Shown one piece after another: positions 16,530 through 24,125 of a stretch of 24,927 bases of DNA (within the stretch, counting starts at the first letter, position 1; every line of letters starts with the position of its first letter). Source of the stretch: an uncultured Ruminococcus sp. (lineage in GTDB: Bacteria > Bacillota > Clostridia > Oscillospirales > Acutalibacteraceae). The notes under the pieces were generated by a model that did not search any database, was not told the origin of the DNA, and worked only from the letters and a program-made list of their open reading frames with translations. Location of the stretch: contig CADCON010000020.1 of the NCBI GenBank assembly GCA_902803035.1, positions 1-24,927 of the forward strand. Direction: 5' to 3'. Position numbers and translations under genes: made by a program.

Positions 16530-16562
16530 TTCAATAAATCGCTTGTAGGAGGATGATTGATC

Positions 16563-18638
16563 ATGAAAAGAAAAAAAACTGCCATCATTTCACAGGAAGA
16601 GGCACGGGATCAGGACGCGGAAACGCCTGCATCCGTTACGGACGGTACCCAGACAGGCTTTCTGCTACCGCTTGCCGCATTCCTTGTCATTCCGGTGACC
16701 ATTATTTATATGGAGCTTCTGGCAAAAGCGCAGATATTTGACACCGTGTTCGATGACTGGTTTCTCTGTTTTCTGCTCCCCTGCGCTTCGCTTGCCTTCC
16801 TGACCGGCGCGATTCCCATGCTGCTCCCCGGCAAGCACTGCCGGCGGGCCATCAGGATTATTCTGGCGGTTCTCGCGGTGCTGTTCTCCGCGCACGAGGT
16901 GTATTTCAATATTTTCCACACGTTCTTTTCATGGAATAATATCGGCGAGGCGGGCGGCGCGGCGCATTTCTGGCGAGAAGCACTGATCTCCGTCGGCAAG
17001 GTCTGGTATCTGATCGCCGCCAATCTGCTGCCGTTCATACTGATGTGTGTGTTCGGAAAAAGGATTGCCCCGGATAAAAGCAGGGCGCGCATTCCCTTCG
17101 CGGCTGCGGGGGCAGTCCTGTTCCTCGGACTCTATCTGCCCGCGCTGCTCATGATCAACAGCTTCAGGGAAACGAAGGACCAAAACAATCCGTATTACCA
17201 TTACAACTACATTCAGAGTAATATCGACCAGACCTTCCGCTTTTACGGGATACTCACTACCACCCGGCTCGATCTGAAGCAATTGATGTTCGGTGCGCCG
17301 GTCGAAACAATTGACATCAACGGCCTTCAGGATTTTTCTGATCTGATCAGTGTTTCGGAAAGCGACATTGCGTACGGCTGGAATAAAATGGATATTGATT
17401 TTGACAGCCTGGAAAAAGACGAAACCTATTCTCTGATGGACGCCTATTACAAATCGGTCTCTCCGACACGGAAAAACAAATACTCCGGCATTTTTGAAGG
17501 GAAGAATCTCATTTTTCTTACACTGGAAAGCTTCTCCACTCCGGTCATTGATCCGGAATTCACACCGCTGCTCTATCAGATGTCCACCGAGGGATTTGTC
17601 TTTCGCAATTTTTATAATCCCACATGGGGCGGCAGCACCGCCAGCGGTGAATATGCCATCATGACTGGCAATTTCAGCCCCTACACCAAATGCCTTAATC
17701 TCAGCGCGGATACCTATCAGCCTTTCGCTTTCGGCGCACAGTTCAAAAAGAAAGGATACAAAACCCTCGCCTATCACAATTATATCGGAAGATTCTACGA
17801 CAGGGACGCCTCCCACCCTAATTTCGGATATGACTTCAAGGGAGTCGGAAGCGGATTGAATCTTAAAACCAATACATGGCCCAATTCTGACAAGGAAATG
17901 GCAGACGCCACGGTAGACGAATTTGCGGGACTGAAAACGCCGTTTCATGTGTATTACATGACGATGAGCGGGCATATGCAGTATGATTTTGCGATCAACA
18001 GGATGTCCAAGCGGCACGAGAAGGATCTTCCCGAAAAATATAACCGTGTCAGCAAGGAGCTTCGCGCTTATTATGCCTGTCAATATGAAGTGGAGCTGAT
18101 GCTTCAGGTGCTGGTAGACGAGCTGAAAAAGAACGGGAATCTGGAAAACACGGTCTTTGCGATGTCTGCCGATCACTATCCGTATGCGATGACCAATTAC
18201 GGTCTTTCGCAGCTCTATCAGTTACCTGGCCCTAAAATCCGTAACAAAATCAATCTCTACCGGAATTCCTTCATTCTCTGGACGCCGACCATGACTTCAC
18301 CCGTTGTGGTAGACACACCTTGCACGCCGGTCGATATTCTGCCTACTCTCTCCAATATGTTCGGGCTGGAATATGATTCCCGGCTGATGATGGGGACCGA
18401 TATTATGTCGGATGGCGAACACGTTGCCCCGATTAAACTGTTAGGCTGGTCATGGGTCAGCACACAGGGAGAATACCTCTCCGAAACCGACACGTTCACC
18501 CCGAACGCTTCCTGCACATTATCGCCGGAAATGCAGCAGAAATACGTGGAAAACATGAATGAATACGTGAAGGCGAAAACCAGCTTCTCCAAGCTGATCC
18601 TTGAAACCGATTACTACAGACACGTTTTCCGGAAGTAA
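16563..18638 (+). CDS. LTA synthase-like phosphoglycerol transferase (sulfatase fold)
   Basis: The 691-aa membrane enzyme has five N-terminal membrane segments (about 33-54, 65-90, 97-115, 146-165, 178-199) and an extracellular catalytic domain of the LtaS/alkaline-phosphatase type. Visible active-site parts are LTLESF with metal ligand Glu322, GGSTASGEY with the likely nucleophile Thr359, SGHMQY with His471, and SADHYPY with Asp537-His538. LtaS enzymes move glycerol phosphate from phosphatidylglycerol onto a growing teichoic acid chain. The loop differs somewhat from canonical LtaS (STASGE rather than KTSDSE), so a related polymer or headgroup transfer is possible. ATG 16563 lies ten bases after AGGAGG; a TTG at 16557 is in frame but closer. 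It stands alone: own promoter, own terminator. Confidence 0.85.
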   Translation: MKRKKTAIISQEEARDQDAETPASVTDGTQTGFLLPLAAFLVIPVTIIYMELLAKAQIFDTVFDDWFLCFLLPCASLAFLTGAIPMLLPGKHCRRAIRIILAVLAVLFSAHEVYFNIFHTFFSWNNIGEAGGAAHFWREALISVGKVWYLIAANLLPFILMCVFGKRIAPDKSRARIPFAAAGAVLFLGLYLPALLMINSFRETKDQNNPYYHYNYIQSNIDQTFRFYGILTTTRLDLKQLMFGAPVETIDINGLQDFSDLISVSESDIAYGWNKMDIDFDSLEKDETYSLMDAYYKSVSPTRKNKYSGIFEGKNLIFLTLESFSTPVIDPEFTPLLYQMSTEGFVFRNFYNPTWGGSTASGEYAIMTGNFSPYTKCLNLSADTYQPFAFGAQFKKKGYKTLAYHNYIGRFYDRDASHPNFGYDFKGVGSGLNLKTNTWPNSDKEMADATVDEFAGLKTPFHVYYMTMSGHMQYDFAINRMSKRHEKDLPEKYNRVSKELRAYYACQYEVELMLQVLVDELKKNGNLENTVFAMSADHYPYAMTNYGLSQLYQLPGPKIRNKINLYRNSFILWTPTMTSPVVVDTPCTPVDILPTLSNMFGLEYDSRLMMGTDIMSDGEHVAPIKLLGWSWVSTQGEYLSETDTFTPNASCTLSPEMQQKYVENMNEYVKAKTSFSKLILETDYYRHVFRK

Positions 18639-18644
18639 GAAAAA

Positions 18645-18688
18645 AAGACAGGTGCTTTCATCCGCAGCGGACAAAGCACCTGTCTTTT
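18645..18688. terminator. Rho-independent terminator, probably bidirectional
   Basis: AAGACAGGTGCTTT (18645-18658) pairs with AAAGCACCTGTCTT (18673-18686) around a short loop, with T on the right and a run of A on the left. It ends the LtaS-like gene and can serve the convergent ABC operon, whose last stop codon is about 100 bp away. Confidence 0.9.
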
Positions 18689-18789
18689 CATAAATAATGA
18701 CATATGCCATTTCAATGCCAACCAACCGGCGGCCTGCCCGCTTCAGAGAATGCGTGACACGCGCCAGGTCATCGGCGTTGCCGTCAGAA

Positions 18790-19875
18790 TTATCTCAGCA
18801 CGATACACAGGCGGTTCCTGCCTTCGTCGTATTGGTGCTTCACGCTCACCGCCAGCTTTCTGACAATGGCGGACGAAAGCTCGTCGCCCTTCGCAACAGG
18901 GTCAAAACGTCCGCCGGGATAATCCACCTTCATCACGACGCTGTCATCCGTTTCCGAAAGCTCCGTCATGACGTGAATCGGAAAGACCCCTTCCCTGCCG
19001 GCGATCCCCTGCATGACCACCTCTTCAAAGACAAGCATGATATTCCTGACCAGCCGGCGTGGCAGCATATTGTCCTTGCCGAAATTCTCAAGCTGCGAGG
19101 ATACGCCGATAAAATCAAAATCGGCGTTTTCGATCAGGACGGGGAGCTGCTTCAGACGCTTGATGAAAATCCGGGTCTTCTCGCGCGCCGGGTTGCCGAA
19201 TATCTGTTCGGGTGTGCCTTCCTCATATATGCCGCCCTCGTCCATATAGAATATCCGGTTGGATACGTCGCGGGCGAATTTCATCTCATGGGTGACAATC
19301 AGCATGGTCATGCCTTCCCGCGCCAGTCCCCGGATGACCTGAAGCACCTCCCCCACCATGGTGGGATCCAGTGCGGACGTCGGCTCGTCAAAGAGAATGA
19401 CCTCCGGCTTCATGGCGATGGCTCGGGCAATGGCGACACGCTGCTTCTGTCCACCGGAAAGCTCATCGGGAAAGCTGTCCGCCTTCTCGGTCAGCCCCAC
19501 CTTCCTGAGCAGCCGCAGCGCTTCCTCCCGCGCCTCCTGCGGCTGCATTCCCAGCAGCCTGACCGGCGCGGCCATGATGTTCTCAAGCACCGTGAGATTG
19601 GCAAAGAGATTGAAGGACTGGAACACCATGCCCATCTTTCTCCTGACCATGTCAATGCGGCAGTCGCGGGCGGTGATGTCCACGCCGTCAAACCAGACCG
19701 TTCCGGACGTGGGCTTCTCCAGCTGGTTCAGACAGCGCAGCAAAGTGGATTTGCCGGTGCCGGAAGGCCCGATCACCGAAATGACGTCCCCCCTGCCGAT
19801 CTCGGCATTCACGTACTTAAGCGGGGTGACGCCGGGGTATTCCTTGCGAAGATGTTCTATCCTGATCAGACTCAT
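18790..19875 (-). CDS. Polar amino acid ABC transporter ATPase with a C-terminal anti-sigma-like (HATPase) domain
   Basis: Residues 1-243 are a complete GlnQ-type ATPase: Walker A GPSGTGKS (36-43), Q-loop Gln86, signature LSGGQ (139-143), Walker B VILFDE with Glu164, and switch His196. Such ATPases usually end near 245 aa. Here about 115 more residues follow that resemble an RsbW/SpoIIAB-type GHKL ATPase domain: LVRNIMLVFEEVVMQ matches the N-box helix (Asn replaced), DYPGGRFDPVA matches the G1 region, and the end EGRNRLCIVLR matches the closing strand of anti-sigma kinases. The usual GLGI loop is missing, so it may bind a partner rather than hydrolyse ATP. The ATG overlaps the permease stop (ATGA), a sign of coupled translation. 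The likely substrate class is amino acids; the exact one is unknown. Confidence 0.85.
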   Translation of the reverse strand: MSLIRIEHLRKEYPGVTPLKYVNAEIGRGDVISVIGPSGTGKSTLLRCLNQLEKPTSGTVWFDGVDITARDCRIDMVRRKMGMVFQSFNLFANLTVLENIMAAPVRLLGMQPQEAREEALRLLRKVGLTEKADSFPDELSGGQKQRVAIARAIAMKPEVILFDEPTSALDPTMVGEVLQVIRGLAREGMTMLIVTHEMKFARDVSNRIFYMDEGGIYEEGTPEQIFGNPAREKTRIFIKRLKQLPVLIENADFDFIGVSSQLENFGKDNMLPRRLVRNIMLVFEEVVMQGIAGREGVFPIHVMTELSETDDSVVMKVDYPGGRFDPVAKGDELSSAIVRKLAVSVKHQYDEGRNRLCIVLR

Positions 19876-21443
19876 CTGGCCGCGCCTCCTTTTCTCTTTT
19901 GTTTCATTCTGGGGTCAACAGCCCGCCAGATCATTTGCAGAATAACCGTAATCAGATAGGCCAGCAGGAAATAGATAACCGCCGTGACAATCAGCGGGAA
20001 GAATGCTTCATCGGTGCGGCTGCGGATGATATCCGACATCTTGGTAAGATCCTGAATGGCAATATATCCCACAACGGAAGTCCCCTTGAGAAGCGTGATG
20101 ATCTCGCCGCGGTACACCGGAAGCTGCCGCAGGACAGCCTGCGGGAAGACAAAGCGGAAGAATGCCTGATTTTCAGTAAATCCGAGCGCGAGAGCGGCTT
20201 CACGCTGCCCGCCGTCGATGCTTTCAATGCCGGAGCGCAGGATCTCGGAGGCATACGCCGCGAAGTTGAGCGAGAAGCCGATGACGGCCACCCACAGCGC
20301 GGCCATGCCGGACCGGGCAAAAATGACATAGTAGAGTATCATCAGCAGCACGACCATCGGCGTTCCCTGCAGCAGCCTGACGTACAGATTGCAGATTCTG
20401 CCGGCCAGAACGCTGTCCGTCCTGCGGAACAGGCAGATCAGGAACGCCAGCAGCGAGCCGGCAATCACCGACAGCAACGTGATCAGACAGGTAACTCCGA
20501 TGCCCTTTACTATCAGCCTGTAGCGGTTCTCGCGGATGAAATTCTTGACAAAGCTCTGCCGGACGCCCTCAAAGAATCCCGGCTTCTGCGTGCCGGTCGG
20601 GCTGCCGCCCGCGATTTCCTTCGTGCGGGCCGCGACCACAATGCCGCCTTCGCTCACGGGATCGGAGAAAAGAACGGCCTCCTCGCGCTCCGGCGTGACG
20701 TTCATGGAGGTGGTGAATTCATACTTGCCGGAAGCGAGCGCGGGAATTCTGGCGGCGAAATCCACATCGCCGATTTCCAGCTTGTAGCCGTAGGCGCGGC
20801 AGAAGCGGACGGTGACGTCAATGTCATAGCCCACGTGCCTGCCGTCCTTTATGTAGGAAAAAGGCTCGTCCGTGGAGGTGGTCACCACATGAATCGTGCC
20901 GTTCTTGCCGGTCAGCCCCTTCATATCGACCACCTTCCGGCTGTCATCCACGCCGAACCATATGGCGTCTATTTCATTCAGCGTGCCGTCCTCCCTGCAC
21001 TTTGCGAGGAATTCGTTGAGCTGGTCGCGGAGGTGTTTTTCCTTCTTCTCGTTTTTCCGGAAGGCAAAGGAATACTGGTTGTTGGTGAGCCTTTCCCTGA
21101 TGTAATCGATGTCGGGCTGCTCGGCGTGTATGCTCTTGAGAGCCGGCTCATCTCCGAGGTAGGCGTCAATCTTCCCCGTCAGCAGCGCCGCATTCAGATT
21201 GGGGTATCCGTCAAAGTACAGATACTCGCTGTCCGGAAAATACCTGAAGCTCTCGGCTTCCATGTTGGTTCCGGTGAGAATGCCTATCTTCCTGCCGTTG
21301 AAGTCCTCATAGGTGACCTTCGCCGCGCTGTCCGGAGCGGATTCTTCCTCCCCGCCGCCGGCAACCATCGCCGGAAGAAACAGCGCGAGCATCAGCGCAA
21401 GCGCGGCAATGATGAAATAATCGGTTCGTTTCAGTTTCTTCAA
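19872..21443 (-). CDS. Amino acid ABC transporter: substrate-binding lobes fused to permease
   Basis: The 523-aa product has an N-terminal membrane/signal segment (about 10-28). Residues 48-164 resemble lobe 2 of family-3 solute-binding proteins (GRKIGILTGTN ... DGTLNEIDAIWFG), and 182-275 resemble lobe 1 (VTTSTDEPFSYIKDG, VGYDIDV, VTPEREEAVLFSDP). The lobes thus occur in reversed order. Residues 308-510 are a HisM/GlnP-type permease with several membrane helices and the EAA loop (EILRSGIESIDGGQREAA). Single-chain binding-protein/permease fusions of this layout exist in Clostridia. It works with the ATPase encoded next. The start appears to be TTG at 21443, nine bases after GGAGG; no ATG is nearby. 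Confidence 0.85.
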   Translation of the reverse strand: MKKLKRTDYFIIAALALMLALFLPAMVAGGGEEESAPDSAAKVTYEDFNGRKIGILTGTNMEAESFRYFPDSEYLYFDGYPNLNAALLTGKIDAYLGDEPALKSIHAEQPDIDYIRERLTNNQYSFAFRKNEKKEKHLRDQLNEFLAKCREDGTLNEIDAIWFGVDDSRKVVDMKGLTGKNGTIHVVTTSTDEPFSYIKDGRHVGYDIDVTVRFCRAYGYKLEIGDVDFAARIPALASGKYEFTTSMNVTPEREEAVLFSDPVSEGGIVVAARTKEIAGGSPTGTQKPGFFEGVRQSFVKNFIRENRYRLIVKGIGVTCLITLLSVIAGSLLAFLICLFRRTDSVLAGRICNLYVRLLQGTPMVVLLMILYYVIFARSGMAALWVAVIGFSLNFAAYASEILRSGIESIDGGQREAALALGFTENQAFFRFVFPQAVLRQLPVYRGEIITLLKGTSVVGYIAIQDLTKMSDIIRSRTDEAFFPLIVTAVIYFLLAYLITVILQMIWRAVDPRMKQKRKGGAAR

Positions 21444-21485
21444 TGGTATAATCCTCCCTGCTTTCCGGCGGAATCCGCTGCGCTG

Positions 21486-21578
21486 TCAGCCTTCCGCCTT
21501 TTTCATCGACGAATGGGAGCCGGCGTCCTGTACCTTTGTCAGCACGCGCGGCACGTCATCCTTCCGTATCCGTTTCAT
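21486..21578 (-). CDS. Possible 30-aa small protein overlapping the rhodanese stop
   Basis: ATG 21578 overlaps the rhodanese stop codon (ATGA) and the frame runs to TGA 21488-21486, giving 30 residues (MKRIRKDDVPRVLTKVQDAG at the start, then a Ser/Lys-rich end). Third codon positions are mostly G or C, as in real genes here, and the ATGA overlap allows coupled translation. There is no separate ribosome binding site, and I recognise no family. It could also be the remnant of a longer gene. Confidence 0.3.
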   Translation of the reverse strand: MKRIRKDDVPRVLTKVQDAGSHSSMKKAEG

Positions 21579-22000
21579 TGTGACGGGTCGGTTTCTATCG
21601 GGCCGTTCCATGTATTGATGCCGCCGAATTCGTAGATTCGGGTGTAGCCCATGGCCGCGAGCTTCCGCGCCGCTTCCTTGCTGCGCCTTCCGCTGCGGCA
21701 GTAGATGAGGATAATCTGGCCGGTATCCGGCAGTTCCTCCGGCGGCTCCGTGCCGATGCTCTCGTTGGGAATGAGCACCGCGCCGGGGATGTGCCCGCTC
21801 CGGAATTCATCCTCCCTTCGGACATCCACCACAATGTGTCCGTCGTCCCGCTCCATCATCGCGGCCGCTTCCTCCTGCGAAACCGACCTGTAGCCCGGTC
21901 CGGAAGAAACGCTCTCTCCTTCCGCCGCCCCTGTGCCGCAGGCCGCGCACCCCAGTGCCAGCAGCCAAAACGCCGTCATAAAAAGCATCATTCGCTTCAT
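21575..22000 (-). CDS. Rhodanese-like lipoprotein
   Basis: The 141-aa product opens with a lipoprotein-type signal (basic start, hydrophobic core, LALGC with candidate lipid Cys18). The single rhodanese domain shows VVDVRREDEFRSGHIPGAVLIP and the active-site loop YCRSGRRS with Cys101. Family members transfer sulfane sulfur or bind redox partners; as a lipoprotein it would act outside the membrane. ATG 22000 is chosen because a GAGGGG site lies about ten bases upstream. It sits 30 nt after the EFR1 gene and upstream of the transporter, so sulfur or redox chemistry linked to uptake of a sulfur amino acid is a possible reading, but only by context. Confidence 0.85.
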   Translation of the reverse strand: MKRMMLFMTAFWLLALGCAACGTGAAEGESVSSGPGYRSVSQEEAAAMMERDDGHIVVDVRREDEFRSGHIPGAVLIPNESIGTEPPEELPDTGQIILIYCRSGRRSKEAARKLAAMGYTRIYEFGGINTWNGPIETDPSQ

Positions 22001-22030
22001 CAGAATCAATCCCCTCTTTCCCGGTTCATC

Positions 22031-22783
22031 TCATGGCGCGTCCTTCATACACGGGTGGACATATTGTCCGTGCCGTCCGGTCGCGCCGCTGCCATATTGA
22101 ATGGCGAACGCCGGACAGCGGTGAAGGCATCGCAGGCAGAGCGTGCATTGCTCCTTCACCCAGACCGGTCTGCCCTCCCTGATTTCAATGGCACTGACCG
22201 GACAGCCGCCGGCGCAGCGTCCGCATCCCACGCAGGCGTCCTCCAACCGGAAATGCCGCGTCCTTCTGGCCGAATTGAGCAGCGGATGGGTCAGAAGGCG
22301 CGTCGCCAGCGGCATTCTGCCCTTTGTGTGATTGCCGGTCTCCCCTGCCTTCACGCGGCGGATCACTTCATCGATGAAGCCCTCCGCCTGCCGGTTCTGC
22401 TCCGCTACCTTTTCGCTGTCGGACAGGTCAAATACCGGCGTCCATGTGTCCGGCATCTTCACGCTGAAGGAAGCGGACAGCTTCACGCCCTTCTTTTTCA
22501 GCAGCCTTCGCGCGTCCTCGCCGCAGCAGCCGGGCGTCGTGCCGCAGGTGGCAACCAGAAAGGTATAGCCCGCGCCGTCCAGCGTCAGCCGCTTCAGCCA
22601 GTCCCGCATGAACGGCGGAAGCTCCCACCAGTAGGTCGGACAGACGATTCCAAAAAGCTCCCCCCGCGCCAGAACAAGGCGCGGCTCCTGCTTTTCCGTG
22701 GAAACCGCCCTGTCGCCCAGCGCAGCGGCAATGCGCTCCGCAACGTGTCTGCTGTTGCCTGTCCCGGAAAAATAAACGATCAT
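22031..22783 (-). CDS. EFR1-family flavodoxin/ferredoxin fusion protein
   Basis: The 250-aa protein starts with a flavodoxin-like domain: MIVYFSGTGNS supplies the FMN phosphate loop (6-11), and CPTYWWELPP and ATCGTTPG are the later FMN-contact segments. The C-terminal part carries two [4Fe-4S] motifs, CVGCGRCAGGCP (Cys184, 187, 190, 194) and CTLCLRCLHRCP (Cys213, 216, 219, 223). EFR1 proteins are common in gut anaerobes and are presumed to carry electrons; their partners are mostly unknown. GGGGA before ATG 22783 is a usable ribosome site. It is the first gene of the leftward run with rhodanese and the ABC transporter, under a promoter with a palindromic operator. Confidence 0.9.
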   Translation of the reverse strand: MIVYFSGTGNSRHVAERIAAALGDRAVSTEKQEPRLVLARGELFGIVCPTYWWELPPFMRDWLKRLTLDGAGYTFLVATCGTTPGCCGEDARRLLKKKGVKLSASFSVKMPDTWTPVFDLSDSEKVAEQNRQAEGFIDEVIRRVKAGETGNHTKGRMPLATRLLTHPLLNSARRTRHFRLEDACVGCGRCAGGCPVSAIEIREGRPVWVKEQCTLCLRCLHRCPAFAIQYGSGATGRHGQYVHPCMKDAP

Positions 22784-22833
22784 TCCGCTTTCCCCTTCCC
22801 GCGCGTCCGTATGGTCAGACCCGCACTACGATT

Positions 22834-22861
22834 ATTATACCACAAATTACCGGTAATTCAA
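22834..22861 (-). promoter_or_regulatory. Sigma-A promoter of the EFR1 operon
   Basis: On the minus strand TTGAAT (22861-22856) and a perfect TATAAT (22839-22834) are separated by 16 bases. Start of transcription is expected near 22827, about 44 nt before the EFR1 start codon. Confidence 0.85.
22845..22858. promoter_or_regulatory. Probable operator: perfect 14-bp palindrome in the promoter spacer
   Basis: AATTACCGGTAATT is a perfect palindrome placed between the -35 and -10 boxes and touching the -35 box. A dimeric repressor bound there would block RNA polymerase. The regulator is not identifiable from this window. Confidence 0.6.
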
Positions 22862-22904
22862 GTGAATACCTTAGAAAAATAATCCTCGCCACCGATTTTT
22901 TTCA

Positions 22905-23021
22905 TCAAAAAGAGAGAAGGCCTTCCGTCGTCGGCGAACGGGAAATGCCCTCCGGAATCCCGCTCACAGACAGCTTCCGGAGCGTCGCGCCGTCTGGTGC
23001 CGCTTCGTGGATAATTGCCAA
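22905..23021 (-). other. GC-rich coding-like stretch in the gap before the fructokinase gene
   Basis: The 297 bp between the EFR1 promoter and the fructokinase start contain a GC-rich island (about 22915-23020) in AT-rich DNA. On the minus strand one frame from TTG 23021 to TGA 22905 reads 38 codons (AIIHEAAPDGATLRKLSVSG at the start) with mostly G/C third positions. It has no ATG and no good ribosome site, so a decayed gene end is likelier than a working gene. The island also holds an 8-bp inverted repeat, CTCCGGAA/TTCCGGAG (22950-22982). Confidence 0.2.
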
Positions 23022-23062
23022 ATTCGCCTGTAAAAATTCTATGCCTGATTTTGCAAAATCAA

Positions 23063-23090
23063 TTGAAAAAGCGGGGCATTATGGTATATC
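23063..23090 (+). promoter_or_regulatory. Candidate promoter of the sucrose-use operon
   Basis: TTGAAA (23063-23068) and TATATC (23085-23090) are separated by 16 bases. The -10 box is imperfect. Transcription would start near 23097, giving a 60-nt leader to the fructokinase ATG. Confidence 0.4.
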
Positions 23091-23158
23091 AAAGATGATG
23101 AAATCGATTACAATCATTTTCACTTTCCGAAAAAAATTCAAGGCTGAGAGGTGCTGGT

Positions 23159-24124
23159 ATGAAAGACATTGTAACCATAGGAGAAATTCTCATTGACCTG
23201 ACTTACAGCGGGCGGGACAACGGTATTCCCGTTTACACCGCCAATCCCGGCGGCGCGCCCGCCAATGTCGCGGTGGCCGCTTCACGGCTGGGCACCAGAA
23301 CCGCCTTCATCGGCAAGGTCGGCAGGGATTACTACGGCGATTTCCTGCGGGAAACGCTGGAAAAGAACGGCGTTGACGTTTCGGGGCTGCTCATCGACGA
23401 ATACGCCCGCACGACGCTGGCCGTCGTTTCGCTCTCCGAAACGGGAGAACGCAGCTTCTCCTTCTATCGAAGGAACTGCGCCGACATTCTGCTCAGAAGC
23501 GGCGATATCGACCCCGCCCTACTTTCCGGGACGCATATGCTGCATTTCGGCTCGGTCAGCCTGACCGATGAGCCTTCCCGCACGGCAACCATATTCGCCG
23601 CCACCAAAGCGAAAGAAATGGGCGTGACCGTCACTTACGACCCCAATTACCGCGCCAATCTCTGGAAGAGCGAAGCGCAGGCGGTCGAACGCATCAAGTC
23701 GGTTCTCGACAGGGTGGATATCCTCAAGATTTCCGATGAGGAGCTGCCGCTTCTCACCGGCACGGATAACTGGGAAGAAGGCACCCGACAGCTGGCTGAG
23801 CATTACGGCATTCCGCTGATCCTGCTGACGCTCGGCGCGGACGGCGCCTTCTACCGCCGCGGCGAGGAAACCGGCAAGGCGGACGGCTTCAGGGTCAAGG
23901 TCGCCGACACCAACGGCGCGGGCGATACCTTCTTCGGCGCGTTTCTCAGCCGTATGGCCGCTCTCGGCGTCTACAGGCCCGACGAGCTGACTTCGGAGCA
24001 GCTCTACGACAGCGTCCGCACGGCGAATCTGGCGGCTTCGCTCACCACGTCCCGCCACGGCGCGATCCCCGCAATGCCCGACCTGAAGGAACTGGAGGAA
24101 AAAATCAGACAGGAGGCTGAATGA
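23159..24124 (+). CDS. scrK: PfkB-family fructokinase
   Basis: The 321-aa product matches ribokinase/PfkB fructokinases over its whole length: GGAPANVAVAASRLG at 31-45 (substrate-binding side), IGKVGRDYYGDFL, DPNYRANLW at 161-169, and the second signature DTNGAGDTFFGA at 250-261 with catalytic base Asp256. It phosphorylates a hexose, probably fructose to fructose 6-phosphate. That choice rests on the next gene: amylosucrase-like enzymes free fructose from sucrose. The start ATG follows GAGAGG by seven bases. The stop lies one base before the next start, and AGGAGG for the next gene is inside the end of this one, so the two form one operon. Confidence 0.85.
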   Translation: MKDIVTIGEILIDLTYSGRDNGIPVYTANPGGAPANVAVAASRLGTRTAFIGKVGRDYYGDFLRETLEKNGVDVSGLLIDEYARTTLAVVSLSETGERSFSFYRRNCADILLRSGDIDPALLSGTHMLHFGSVSLTDEPSRTATIFAATKAKEMGVTVTYDPNYRANLWKSEAQAVERIKSVLDRVDILKISDEELPLLTGTDNWEEGTRQLAEHYGIPLILLTLGADGAFYRRGEETGKADGFRVKVADTNGAGDTFFGAFLSRMAALGVYRPDELTSEQLYDSVRTANLAASLTTSRHGAIPAMPDLKELEEKIRQEAE

Positions 24125-24125
24125 T

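Noticed and set aside
16929..18176. 415-codon minus-strand open frame opposite the LtaS-like gene
   Set aside because: Antisense shadow; the plus-strand frame has membrane segments and a complete sulfatase-fold active site.
18697..19959. Long open frame on the plus strand opposite the ABC ATPase gene
   Set aside because: It is antisense to a gene with complete ABC motifs; the high G/C third positions remove stop codons on the other strand. Its translation is rich in His, Arg and Gly, with no domain.
21445..21450. TATAAT-like word upstream of the permease fusion on the plus strand
   Set aside because: It points away from the transporter gene and has no -35 box; it falls between the ribosome site and the TTG start by chance.
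19899..21635. 578-codon plus-strand open frame opposite the permease fusion
   Set aside because: Same antisense effect; no ribosome site, no hydrophobic segments and no known motif, while the minus strand encodes a clear transporter.
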